A stretch of DNA of 64,000 nt. It comes from an uncultured Flavobacteriales bacterium. GTDB lineage: Bacteria; Bacteroidota; Bacteroidia; Flavobacteriales; Schleiferiaceae. The stretch spans positions 434,001-498,000 of the forward strand of contig CAJXKC010000002.1 of NCBI GenBank assembly GCA_913055685.1, read 5' to 3'. Below the pieces are notes generated by a model. It did not search any database, had not been told where the DNA came from, and was given only the letters and a program-made list of their open reading frames with translations. This document shows positions 41,405-51,139 of the stretch, piece after piece (position 1 is the first letter of the stretch; each line of letters begins with the position of its first letter). A program made the position numbers and the translations under genes.

Positions 41405-43423
41405 ATGAAAAGAATTAGCCTCTTTAGCCTTGGCCTGATGCTAAGCCTAAGCGCTTGTCAATCGCCACAGTCTGAAACAACAAAGGAATCTGAAGAAATG
41501 CATACTGAAAATTCTGATTTTCAATGGCAGACTGAGCAGTTTGCCGATTTGCGCATTTTGCGCTATCAAGTTCCCGGATGGGAAAAACTAAGTTTACAAC
41601 AAAAGAAATTAGCCTATTACCTTAGTCAAGCTGGACTAGAGGGGAGAGATATTCTCTGGGATCAACAGTATCGTCACAATATTGAGATCCGCAAGGCAAT
41701 AGAAACCATTATTAAGAACTACAATGGGGTAAAGGACACCAATTGGGAAAACTTTTTGGTTTACGCCAAACGCGTTTTCTTTAGCAATGGTATTCACCAT
41801 CATTACAGCCATGCCAAAATAGTTCCCGATTTCAATTCAGATTATCTGCGAAGCTTATTAAAAGATACCGAGGCTAGTCTGAGTGATGCCGCTTTTGAAG
41901 TCATTTTTAATGATGAAGATGCAAAAGGCGTTAGTAAAGACCCAAATAAAGATTTATTACTGGCTTCAGCGGTAAACTTTTACGATCCCGATATTACTGC
42001 CGAAGAAGCCACGGCATTTTATAAAGCACAAGTAGACCCTAATGACTCGAAGCCAATTAGTTATGGCTTAAACAGTAAATTAGTACGAGAGAATGGGGAA
42101 TTGGTGGAAAAGACCTGGCACTTAAACGGTATGTATGGTGCTGCTATCGAAAAGATTATCCACTGGTTAGAAAAAGCCCAAACAGTTGCTGAAAATGAGC
42201 AACAGGCAAAGGCTTTAGGCTTATTGATTGAATATTATACTACTGGTGACCTAAAGAAATGGGACGAGTACAATATTGCCTGGGTAGAGGATACTACTAG
42301 CACAGTAGATTACATCAACTCCTTTATTGAAGTTTATCACGATCCACTAGGATATAAAGCTACCTATGAGACAGTCGTTCAAGTAAAAGACTTGGATGCT
42401 AGTGAAAAGATGGCGGTTATCTCTAAGAATATCCAGTATTTCGAAGACAATAGTCCAATTCTGGACCAGCATAAAAAGGAGAAGGTAGTCGGAGTTTCTT
42501 ACCGAATGATTAATGTGGTAGGAGAGGCAGGCGCTACCACGCCTAGTACTCCGATCGGGGTAAATCTACCAAACGCCAACTGGATTAGAGAAGCACACGG
42601 CTCGAAGTCTATAAGCTTAACCAATATCGAAGGTGCTTACGAAGAGGCAAAAGGAGCAGGGTTCCTAGAAGAATTCACTTTTTCGGCAGAAGAAATTGAG
42701 CGGGCCAAAAAATACAGTGCTCTAAGCGGAAAAATGCACACCGCTCTGCATGAAGTAGTTGGTCATGCCAGTGGTAAATTGGAGCCAGGGGTGGCTACGC
42801 CTAATGAAACGCTTAAAAATTACTCCAGCACCCTAGAGGAAGCCCGCGCCGACTTAGTAGCCTTGTATTTTATTATGGATCAAAAAATGCTTGAGCTAGG
42901 TTTAATGGAAAGCCTAGAAGCGGGAAAAGCTGAGTATGATAATTATATCAGAAATGGTTTGATGCTGCAATTACGTCGATTAAAACCAGGCGAAATTATT
43001 GAGGAAGATCATATGCGTAACCGTCAATTAGTGGCAGCTTGGGCCTATGAAATGGGGAAAGAGAATAATGTTATCGAGAAAAAAGTACTGGACGGCAAGA
43101 CCTATTTCGTAATCAATGACTACACAGCATTACGCGATATTTTTGGTCAGCAATTAAGAGAAATTCAAAGAATTAAGTCACAGGGTGATTTTCAAGCTGG
43201 AAAGGACCTTGTAGAAAATTATGGTGTGCAAGTGGACCAAGCTCTGCATGAAGAAGTATTAGCTCGAACCGAAAAGCTCAATATTGCTCCATATGCTGGC
43301 TTTATACAACCAGAGATGCGCCCGGTATACAATGGTGAAGAAATTAGTGATATTGAGATTCATTATCCAGATGATTTCTTACAACAAATGCTCTTCTATG
43401 GAGAGCGTTATTCCAACTTATAA
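41405..43423 (+). CDS. dipeptidyl-peptidase III-like (M49) zinc lipoprotein
   Basis: Lipobox LSLSACQ; zinc motif HEVVGHASGKLEP followed by LEEARADLVALYF. Confidence 0.85.
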   Translation: MKRISLFSLGLMLSLSACQSPQSETTKESEEMHTENSDFQWQTEQFADLRILRYQVPGWEKLSLQQKKLAYYLSQAGLEGRDILWDQQYRHNIEIRKAIETIIKNYNGVKDTNWENFLVYAKRVFFSNGIHHHYSHAKIVPDFNSDYLRSLLKDTEASLSDAAFEVIFNDEDAKGVSKDPNKDLLLASAVNFYDPDITAEEATAFYKAQVDPNDSKPISYGLNSKLVRENGELVEKTWHLNGMYGAAIEKIIHWLEKAQTVAENEQQAKALGLLIEYYTTGDLKKWDEYNIAWVEDTTSTVDYINSFIEVYHDPLGYKATYETVVQVKDLDASEKMAVISKNIQYFEDNSPILDQHKKEKVVGVSYRMINVVGEAGATTPSTPIGVNLPNANWIREAHGSKSISLTNIEGAYEEAKGAGFLEEFTFSAEEIERAKKYSALSGKMHTALHEVVGHASGKLEPGVATPNETLKNYSSTLEEARADLVALYFIMDQKMLELGLMESLEAGKAEYDNYIRNGLMLQLRRLKPGEIIEEDHMRNRQLVAAWAYEMGKENNVIEKKVLDGKTYFVINDYTALRDIFGQQLREIQRIKSQGDFQAGKDLVENYGVQVDQALHEEVLARTEKLNIAPYAGFIQPEMRPVYNGEEISDIEIHYPDDFLQQMLFYGERYSNL

Positions 43424-43426
43424 ATC

Positions 43427-43457
43427 TAAAGGGCCTGCTTTTTTTGGCAGGCCTTTT
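43427..43457 (+). terminator. terminator after the M49 peptidase gene
   Basis: AAAGGGCCTGC-ttttttt-GGCAGGCCTTTT. Confidence 0.75.
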
Positions 43458-43482
43458 GCTTTTTCTCCAAAAAGATAATTCG

Positions 43483-44541
43483 ATGCGTAAACCAATCCTC
43501 TTTAGTATACTTTTCCTTGCCATAGCCTGCGGCGGAAAAAGGAATGTGGCAATAAATACTATGCGTCCTGCAGAGATTAATGTTAATCAAGAAATCAAAA
43601 CAGTATTAGTTTTAGATCGGACGAAACCCTCTGATAAAAACGCTTGGATTACCATCGGTGAGGGGATTTTAACTGGTGAAGGTATCATGGCCGATAGGGC
43701 TGCGGCTCAAGAGTTGGTAAACAGTTTAAAAAACACCTTGCAAGCATCTCCCCGTTACCAGGTTAAAATTGCTAAAGAACGTTTAGAAGGTAATAGTCTC
43801 ACGGCAGTTTTTCCCGACCCTCTGAGTCAGGAGCTGCAAAACAACATGATACGTCGTTATAATGCTCATGCCATTGTTGCTTTAGAAATCATGGATACCG
43901 ATTTCATCATAACTAAAGGACAACGAAAGGTTAAGAAGAAAGTGACTAATCGGGAGAATCGAAATGAGGTAGAAAAAGAAGTGAATGAATGGTATGCCGA
44001 AGGGGTAGGAAATATTAAAGTAGGGATTCGAATGTATGATCCAATTCGGCGCGAATTAATAGACCAGCAACTATTATCCCGCACTAACACTTGGAGTGCT
44101 ACTGGTGAATCGGAGGCCGAAGCTTTAGCCGCTTTAATTGATAAGGATGAAGCCACCCGGGACTTATGCAGAAGGCTGGGGCATGACTATGCCTTTAAAA
44201 TTGCTCCTATGCCTATTCGCCTTAGTCGCAGCTTTTATACCAAGGCTAAAGAATCTAGTGATTTAGAAAGAGGTGGTCGTTTAGCGGAAGTGGATAATTG
44301 GAGGGAAGCGATAGACGTTTGGAAAAACGGCATTCCTAAGGCTACTGAAGAAAAGGATCGAGCACGTATGGCTTACAATATAGCTGTGGCCTTTGAAGTA
44401 ATTGGTGATTTGCCACAAGCACTAGAATGGGCCCAAAAATCATATGCCGATTATGGGAGTAAAGATGGCTTAGCTTATGCTAAGCAATTGCAGCAACGCA
44501 TGCAACATGAAGCAGAAGTGGAAAGACAAATGCAAAAATAA
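43483..44541 (+). CDS. lipoprotein of unknown function with C-terminal TPR-like region
   Basis: ATG at 43483 (MRKPILFSILFLAIACGGKRN) gives a lipobox; C-terminal ARMAYNIAVAFEVIGDLPQALEWAQKSY. Confidence 0.65.
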   Translation: MRKPILFSILFLAIACGGKRNVAINTMRPAEINVNQEIKTVLVLDRTKPSDKNAWITIGEGILTGEGIMADRAAAQELVNSLKNTLQASPRYQVKIAKERLEGNSLTAVFPDPLSQELQNNMIRRYNAHAIVALEIMDTDFIITKGQRKVKKKVTNRENRNEVEKEVNEWYAEGVGNIKVGIRMYDPIRRELIDQQLLSRTNTWSATGESEAEALAALIDKDEATRDLCRRLGHDYAFKIAPMPIRLSRSFYTKAKESSDLERGGRLAEVDNWREAIDVWKNGIPKATEEKDRARMAYNIAVAFEVIGDLPQALEWAQKSYADYGSKDGLAYAKQLQQRMQHEAEVERQMQK

Positions 44542-44543
44542 TT

Positions 44544-45275
44544 ATGGATTACACCGTCCTCTTTAGCGCCGAAGGGTTTATCGCCTTTCTTACCTTGAGT
44601 GTATTGGAAATAGTGCTAGGAATCGATAATATTATTTTCATCTCAATTTTAACCAATAAACTTCCGGTTGAATATAGGCCCAAGGCACGTTTGGCCGGTA
44701 TTTCTTTGGCCTTAGTACTACGAATTTTAATGCTGTTTGCCATTAGCTGGATAATTCAGTTAAGTGAACCTCTTTTTAATCTAGCGAGCATTGATTTTAC
44801 CGGTCGTGATCTTGTCCTAATTGCGGGGGGCTTGTTTCTTTTAGCTAAATCGACTAGCGAAATTCATCATAAGATGGAAGGAGAGAGTGCGGTCGAGGAG
44901 CCTTCTAAAAGTGTTAAAAAGGGTTTTGCTAGCATCATCATTCAAATTGCCCTCTTGGATATCGTCTTTTCTTTTGACTCCATACTGACCGCCATTGGTA
45001 TGACCGACCAATTATTCATTATGATTCTTGCGGTAATTGTTTCCTTGGGGGTTATGTTAGCCTTTGCCGCCAAGATAGCAGCCTTTATTGAGCAACACCC
45101 TACTTTACAGATTTTAGCTTTATCCTTCTTAATTCTAATTGGGGTGGTGCTAATTGCAGATGGACTACATCAGCATATTAGTAAAGGGTATATCTATTTT
45201 TCGGTGGCTTTTTCGCTCCTAGTAGAGCTCATAAATATGCGTATGCGAAAAAGACGTTCGCAGGCAAAACCTTAA
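44544..45275 (+). CDS. TerC-family integral membrane protein
   Basis: LSVLEIVLGIDNIIFISIL, LDIVFSFDSILTAIGMT motifs. Confidence 0.92.
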   Translation: MDYTVLFSAEGFIAFLTLSVLEIVLGIDNIIFISILTNKLPVEYRPKARLAGISLALVLRILMLFAISWIIQLSEPLFNLASIDFTGRDLVLIAGGLFLLAKSTSEIHHKMEGESAVEEPSKSVKKGFASIIIQIALLDIVFSFDSILTAIGMTDQLFIMILAVIVSLGVMLAFAAKIAAFIEQHPTLQILALSFLILIGVVLIADGLHQHISKGYIYFSVAFSLLVELINMRMRKRRSQAKP

Positions 45276-45353
45276 TTTATGTTAAATAGGCGAATTCTAT
45301 TGCCTTTCTTAGGACTAGCCTTAATTTTGGGGCACTAACTTTATTTAATTCCT

Positions 45354-46109
45354 ATGAAAAAAATAGTACTATCCCTAGCTATCCTTTTGGGGATATCAGC
45401 TCAAGCGCAAAATGACTTGAGCGTTACCTTAAATCAGCCAAGCGCTAATTCGACTATTGGTCCCGGTTTACAATTTTCTTTTGATGTTAGCATCACCAAT
45501 AACGGTACCCAAGCAGTAACGGCTAATGATACCGTATTGTATTACCCAACCTTAAACGGTGGACTCCTCACGGTAAACCAGAACGGGCAAACGGTACCGG
45601 TAGTTTTCAGCATTACTGGTACAACCATGAATAATGGTGATACCGAAAATCGCTCTGTAAACTTTGCAGGTTTAAATATTTCTGGAGCTTCAGCAATGAC
45701 CGTTGATTTTTGTGGTGGCGTAATCGGTATTGGTCCTAACTGGACTGGTGTAACAGAAAGCGACACTACTAATAACCTAGACTGTGCAAGCATCAACTAC
45801 GATCCTAATGGAGGAAATGTAGGTATAGATGAAAATGTTTTGTTTGCTAGCTCTGGACCTCAGGTATTAGATGGCTCTTACAGTGATGGAAAGACCTACT
45901 ATGTTCAGGTGTACAATTTAAAGTCTAGCACTGTAAATTTGAAGTTCATCGACTTAACCGGTCGCACTATTGCTAGTAAAAACTACCAGAGCAATAATGG
46001 TGAGCTAAGCGCTGAATTTGATTTAAGCAACTTGCCTAAAGGTGTTGTATTGGCCGTAATTGAAGTAGAAGGTCAACGTATCAATGCTAAGAAAATCGTG
46101 GTTAAATAG
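45354..46109 (+). CDS. secreted protein with T9SS-like C-terminal domain
   Basis: Signal peptide; C-terminal VQVYNLKSSTVNLKFIDLTGRTIASKNYQSNNGELSAEFDLSNLPKGVVLAVIEVEGQRINAKKIVVK. Confidence 0.7.
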   Translation: MKKIVLSLAILLGISAQAQNDLSVTLNQPSANSTIGPGLQFSFDVSITNNGTQAVTANDTVLYYPTLNGGLLTVNQNGQTVPVVFSITGTTMNNGDTENRSVNFAGLNISGASAMTVDFCGGVIGIGPNWTGVTESDTTNNLDCASINYDPNGGNVGIDENVLFASSGPQVLDGSYSDGKTYYVQVYNLKSSTVNLKFIDLTGRTIASKNYQSNNGELSAEFDLSNLPKGVVLAVIEVEGQRINAKKIVVK

Positions 46110-46130
46110 TATTCACGATTCAACAAATAA

Positions 46131-46166
46131 AAAAAGCCCTGTATACTTTAGTACACAGGGCTTTTT
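46131..46166. terminator. bidirectional terminator
   Basis: AAAAAGCCCTGTATAC-ttta-GTACACAGGGCTTTTT. Confidence 0.88.
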
Positions 46167-46186
46167 CATTTAGATGATAAAAGGCC

Positions 46187-46672
46187 TTAATTAATTACCA
46201 CTACGTTAATAGTACTGGATAATTGCTCGCCATAAGAGCGGTGATATCCATCCGCAAACTGCATAGTTAAACTGTAGTTTCCGGGATTTAAATCGAGACT
46301 ATCGCTAGTTTGTCCGCCTCCATAATGAATGTTAACGCTATCTGCTGGCACCGTGCCACCAAATTCGATGTAGGAATTATTGATAATGATATGATGGTGG
46401 CCCTTGCCTTCATTTACCTCTCCGGCTGGTTCCACTTCCATACCTTCAATACCGAACTCCACTAAGAAAGGGCTAGTTAAAGTATCACCCTCATTTAAGT
46501 TGGCGAAAAATACGCGTGCACCATCCGGCACCGCAGGAGGGGTATTCGTATTTTCTTCTGCTTGGCTAGAGGTATCAGTTTGGTCCTGGTTTGCGTCTTT
46601 AGTGCTAGCATTTTGACAAGCAGAGAGGGATAAGGCGAATAGGCCTAAAACAAATAATGATTTTCGATGCAT
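46187..46672 (-). CDS. DUF4399-like lipoprotein
   Basis: ATG at 46672 (MHRKSLFVLGLFALSLSACQN); VFFANLNEGDTLTSPFLVEFGIEGMEVEPAGEVNEGKGHHHIIIN. Confidence 0.82.
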   Translation of the reverse strand: MHRKSLFVLGLFALSLSACQNASTKDANQDQTDTSSQAEENTNTPPAVPDGARVFFANLNEGDTLTSPFLVEFGIEGMEVEPAGEVNEGKGHHHIIINNSYIEFGGTVPADSVNIHYGGGQTSDSLDLNPGNYSLTMQFADGYHRSYGEQLSSTINVVVIN

Positions 46673-46950
46673 GAAATTAATTTTTACGCAATTTACAATA
46701 CTAAAAGTGAGTACAAAAGGAACAATTTTATCCAAACAATGATCGAAACTTGGGGCGAATTGCGGCTAAGACTTAGTCCTAAGCAGGCTTTAGGTGATGG
46801 TCTCGAAGCTGCAAGGTGATGGTTATCAATGATTTGTGACTCAGTGATAAGTCTAGGTTAAATATTTTAACATGGCTAAAGTGAATACTTTAAAGCGTAC
46901 CTTGCAACAGCAAAACCTGATTATGCTTTTTAATCTTTTATTTTTTTTCA

Positions 46951-47238
46951 ATGAACATTTTTGTGGCAAGCTTGGACTATGGAGTTCAAGAACAAGATCT
47001 TAGAGACGCTTTTGAAGCTTATGGCGAAGTGTCTTCAGTAAAAATCATCACCGATCGTGAATCTGGACGTTCCAAAGGCTTTGGCTTTGTGGAAATGCCA
47101 GGTAATGACGAAGGCGGATCAGCAATCGAAGCGCTTAACGGTTTTAACCTAAAAGGACGCGACATCGTTGTTAAAGAAGCTCGTCCACGTGAGGAACGCT
47201 CTGAGAGACCAGCATTTAGATCAAGAAATCGTTATTAA
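46951..47238 (+). CDS. RRM RNA-binding protein
   Basis: MNIFVASLDYGVQEQDLRDAFEAYGEVSSVKIITDRESGRSKGFGFVEM contains RNP1/RNP2. Confidence 0.95.
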   Translation: MNIFVASLDYGVQEQDLRDAFEAYGEVSSVKIITDRESGRSKGFGFVEMPGNDEGGSAIEALNGFNLKGRDIVVKEARPREERSERPAFRSRNRY

Positions 47239-47263
47239 TCGATTCGGATACTAAAAATTTTAG

Positions 47264-47290
47264 ACCCTGGGTTTTAACCCGGGGTTTTTT
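47264..47290. terminator. terminator after the RRM gene
   Basis: ACCCTGGGTT-tt-AACCCGGGGTTTTTT. Confidence 0.75.
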
Positions 47291-48473
47291 ATTTCTCTTC
47301 GATAAACTCCTTTTCCGTATGTTCAAATTCTTTAACACTTTGGTTCTTTTTAATCCTAACAATAGCTAAGAGCATGAAGAACGCCGCTTTTGGAAGCTCC
47401 CATAGTATTGGGAGGTTAGACCACTTAAAGTAGGAGCCAGGAATACAGATGAATAGGGTTAAGGCATATAATCCAAATTGGTAATACCACCAATTGTGAC
47501 CGAAATCAAATAGCCAGGCTGCTAAGGATAGAAGACCTAAGAGAATGGCAAATAGCAGTTTTGGAACAAAGGCCATTTGTAAAGCTTTATCAAAGAAGCC
47601 AAGGTTTCCTTTAAACAATTGCTTAAACCCTGGAATTATAAAAAGCTTGAAAGCGTGTATCTGTCCGGCAATCCATCGTTTCCTTTGATTACTAAAGTTT
47701 TTCCCGCTAGACACTTTTTCATCATAAACCGGTACCTGCTTTACGTATTCTATAAAATACTTTTGCTCAAGTAGGTAAAACTCAAATAATTTATCTTCTA
47801 CTGCAGAATCGCGATTAATGGCCTGAAGTGTTTCTTGAAGAACCTCGGCCTTAAAGAGCATTCCACTGCCTACCAAACCGCTACTTAGGCCTAAGTTCCG
47901 ATGACCTTTACGAAAGATATTATTGCTTATCGCTTCCGTAATCCCGTCTAAGATGGCCAGTTTAGTATTGTCATTCTTAGCTGTTCGATGCAGCTGGTAA
48001 ACCGGAATATCGCTATTAATGATGGCATTGGTTTCCTGTAAGCCATTGGAATCCATGCGGTTATCAGAATCTAGAATGAGAAAGTAATCTGGCCATTTAT
48101 CACCTAATTGACTTTCTACTTGCGTTAAAAGGTTTTTAGATTTAGTGGAATGCTCAAAATTCATTTCCACTACTTCAGCGCCCATTTCCCGTAGCTTATT
48201 GTTGGTCTCAGCTAGCATTTGATCAGCACCTACAATTACTCGAAACTTATCTTTTGGATAATCTAAATCCAAAGCTTCGCGAGTGGTACTTAAAATTATT
48301 TTATCCTCCTTATAGGACGGAATCAGTATACTAATCCGAAAGTCCTTCTCATTCTGCTTCTTGAGCCGATAAGGGATATGCGAAGCCAGGGCGAAAAGAA
48401 AGCTGTAAACAGTTTGAATACCTAGTAGTATCAAAAAGATCAAATCTAGGTAGGAGAGAAGGTTGGCTAGCAT
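47289..48473 (-). CDS. membrane glycosyltransferase family 2
   Basis: ISILIPSYKEDKIILSTTREALDLDYPKDKFRVIVGAD, LILDSDNRMDSNGL, QRKRWIAGQ; flanking TM segments. Confidence 0.87.
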   Translation of the reverse strand: MLANLLSYLDLIFLILLGIQTVYSFLFALASHIPYRLKKQNEKDFRISILIPSYKEDKIILSTTREALDLDYPKDKFRVIVGADQMLAETNNKLREMGAEVVEMNFEHSTKSKNLLTQVESQLGDKWPDYFLILDSDNRMDSNGLQETNAIINSDIPVYQLHRTAKNDNTKLAILDGITEAISNNIFRKGHRNLGLSSGLVGSGMLFKAEVLQETLQAINRDSAVEDKLFEFYLLEQKYFIEYVKQVPVYDEKVSSGKNFSNQRKRWIAGQIHAFKLFIIPGFKQLFKGNLGFFDKALQMAFVPKLLFAILLGLLSLAAWLFDFGHNWWYYQFGLYALTLFICIPGSYFKWSNLPILWELPKAAFFMLLAIVRIKKNQSVKEFEHTEKEFIEEK

Positions 48474-48896
48474 TTCAATTTAATTTATTGGCCCAACAAG
48501 TTAGGGAGATTCTCAAAAATGATTGCGATTAATTACTTGCCGATACACCTCTTAGGTGTTTTTAAACAAGCCTCAACACGCTTGCAGTCTACGATTTAGC
48601 GTCTAAAAGTGCGCAACAAATTGGCACCAGGTGCCTTTTTTGGGGTTTTGCAGCGCAACAAATAAGCAACACCAAAAAACGGTAAAATGAAGGTAATTCT
48701 TTTTTGTCAATGCTTCGTTTTGGAAGTTGATTTTAGATCTGGGAGGAGGGCTTAGGTTCTGTGTGGGGATAGCTGAATTCGTGGTGCTTGTATAGACCTG
48801 AATGTCTTTCTACCAATTTCAAATAGATTATTCAAAATATTTCTGCTCTTAAGAAAAGGGGGTCACAGCAGAATAAACATGTCAATTTGGCCTTTA

Positions 48897-50066
48897 TTAT
48901 TCTTTGCAATAAGTCATACATCGTTTTGAGGTTTGCTGCATTGGCACGAGGTATCTAAATCCTAAAATACACCAAATACTTACAAATAGGGTGTACAGGG
49001 CAAAAGTGATTTGTGGCCATTCTTTAAAACCTCTAATCAGGTTTAAAGATGGTAAGACAAGGACGAGTTCTGTGAGAAAAAAGAAAAACCAGTAAAAAAC
49101 TATCAATTTGCTAAATCCGAAAATGCGATCCTTGAGAGCATCCCAAATGAGGGGGGTAAAGATGCCCAAAAATATAAAGTGTAAGTAAGCGATGAGGGTA
49201 AAACGACTATCCACCACTTCATTGGCAATAGGCGGAACAGAACCGCAAAGCTGAAAAACCCATTTTAACGAAAGCATAACTAATATTAGATGGAAATGTG
49301 AAAATGACTTTTTTGTGAAGACGGGCTTTAATAGGATGAAGCCTGCCCAAAGCTGTAGTATGGAACCAATTGCAGAAAGCATGTTTATCCACCAAAAACT
49401 AAAGGAATAATCAAGCTTGTGAAACCATGAAAGCACGGTGCCTAAAAGCATAAATATGTAGAATACTGTGGGCTTGTTTGGCCTGAGACCAAGCTTTTTG
49501 ATGATATAGGCCAGAATGAAAAAGAAAAAAGCACCATTGTATAGAAAGTGGAGGTAAAAGAAAATGGCCTGATCATACCATGGGGAGCTTTGCATCTGGT
49601 TTGCCATTAATGGTCCGAGGCTATAAGGGCCAATTGAAGCCAAATAGAATAGAATTATGCCTGTTCGCAACAGTTTTCCTGATAAACCATGGCTACGACT
49701 TAGCTTGAAAATTTTGAAAAGTAAAACGTAGCTGAGCCAAAGGTGTAGCGTAGAAAAAGTTATAGACACGGCTGCATACCCTTGAAAAGGAAAAGAAAGT
49801 AGCATTCCTACTACAGCTAGGGTCATAGTGTAAAAAATGCGTTTGTGCGCTATTGGTATTTCAATATCCCACTGTCGGTATATCAGTAAAACCAAAGCCG
49901 GTAAAAGCCACCCCAAAAGCATAGTGTGTGAGTGTGCATGGAGCATGTATTTAAAATTGAAGGGTAGGGGCCAGGCAAAATACAGACGCAAAACAAGACC
50001 TAACACAGCAGCTATTAACCCCAATACGATGGTGATTTTCCAAAGGGTGTTGTTATTGCCTAGCAT
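48897..50066 (-). CDS. polytopic membrane protein resembling a divergent heme-copper-oxidase subunit I
   Basis: MLGNNNTLWKITIVLG start at 50066; many TM segments; His-rich HAHSHTMLLGWLLPAL, STLHLWLSYVLLF, FYLHFLYNGAFFFF, AYLHFIFLGIFTPL. Confidence 0.55.
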   Translation of the reverse strand: MLGNNNTLWKITIVLGLIAAVLGLVLRLYFAWPLPFNFKYMLHAHSHTMLLGWLLPALVLLIYRQWDIEIPIAHKRIFYTMTLAVVGMLLSFPFQGYAAVSITFSTLHLWLSYVLLFKIFKLSRSHGLSGKLLRTGIILFYLASIGPYSLGPLMANQMQSSPWYDQAIFFYLHFLYNGAFFFFILAYIIKKLGLRPNKPTVFYIFMLLGTVLSWFHKLDYSFSFWWINMLSAIGSILQLWAGFILLKPVFTKKSFSHFHLILVMLSLKWVFQLCGSVPPIANEVVDSRFTLIAYLHFIFLGIFTPLIWDALKDRIFGFSKLIVFYWFFFFLTELVLVLPSLNLIRGFKEWPQITFALYTLFVSIWCILGFRYLVPMQQTSKRCMTYCKE

Positions 50067-51108
50067 GTGATGATTTGTTTTTTCTAAACATAAGTACCGC
50101 AAAGGATGCAAAAAACATCAACATGAAAACAACCTGGAAAAGTCCTGTCCATTTGCGTAGCGGCCAGTTTACTGAATAATCTGCGTATAGGCGCAGCAAT
50201 AGCAAAACATGTGTAGCCCATACGGGGATGTACAGTTTTTTGTGGAAGGGCGTTTTACGTATTTTAAGCAATGCTGGAAATATGATGGGTGCATGGGCAT
50301 ATATCATAGAAAAGGCAAAGCCAATGAAAAAGGCATGAAGCACAGCATCATAGTGATAAAAGGTTTGTAAAGGAAAGCTCATCAATATTCCGCTGATCAT
50401 AAGCCATACAAAACCACTGTAAAGTGTGCTTCCTGTAAAATAGAAAAAGCCGGACTTACTGAGGTTTTTGGTAGCCATGTCAAACTGAAGGAGCCAAAAA
50501 CCTGTGGCTGCGATCAATATTCCCGAAATATGATTGGTTCCCCAATGAAAGGGAATGGCCTGTGCGGCAAACAGCAAAATGAAGAATAGCAACAACAGCG
50601 GCTTGGCCCACTTTGGAGTGGTAATAAACTTGCTCAGTTCCAGCCGCTCGGCCACTATAGTATACAGCAAAAACAAGATGAGCCAAATACTGGCAGCTGC
50701 AAAACCTCTGCCTATGGCCAAAACAATACCTGAGGTCATCCAGGCTAGGCCACTGAGGGTGAGCGCTAGTAGAAAAACTTCTTTATGGCGAAGCCATTGT
50801 GTAAAATATAAAGTGGCGAGCAAAAGTGCTGAAAGCCCTTGAACGGCAAAACCTACGGTTGTTATTTCCAAAAACACCAGAGCCACCGAAACAATACTAA
50901 GCAATGGGATGGAATGCCAAAGCCTGTTTTTTAGAATCAACGTGCGCTCAAAACTGATAAGCGTACCAAAAAGCCCAGACACCATATAAAACCCGTGCTT
51001 AGCTGCAACTTCAGGTATGGGAAGTTCCCAGCCCACGCGACCAATGGCGGAGTAAGATGCCAATATTAGCAAAGCAGGTATGATAAAAAGCAGGTGATGC
51101 TTTTTCAT
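50053..51108 (-). CDS. polytopic membrane protein, NnrS-like by pattern
   Basis: Many TM segments; YDAVLHAFFIGFAFSMIYAHAPIIFPALL; overlaps the start of the downstream gene by 14 nt. Confidence 0.5.
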   Translation of the reverse strand: MKKHHLLFIIPALLILASYSAIGRVGWELPIPEVAAKHGFYMVSGLFGTLISFERTLILKNRLWHSIPLLSIVSVALVFLEITTVGFAVQGLSALLLATLYFTQWLRHKEVFLLALTLSGLAWMTSGIVLAIGRGFAAASIWLILFLLYTIVAERLELSKFITTPKWAKPLLLLFFILLFAAQAIPFHWGTNHISGILIAATGFWLLQFDMATKNLSKSGFFYFTGSTLYSGFVWLMISGILMSFPLQTFYHYDAVLHAFFIGFAFSMIYAHAPIIFPALLKIRKTPFHKKLYIPVWATHVLLLLRLYADYSVNWPLRKWTGLFQVVFMLMFFASFAVLMFRKNKSSHARQ

Positions 51109-51139
51109 CGATTGGGGTTTTAGTTATTCCTCAAAGGAA

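Noticed and set aside
48474-48896. tRNA, integron attC or CRISPR repeat in the 48.5-48.9 kb gap
   Set aside because: No cloverleaf, no attC core pair and only a two-copy 11-bp repeat; recorded as an unexplained hairpin region instead
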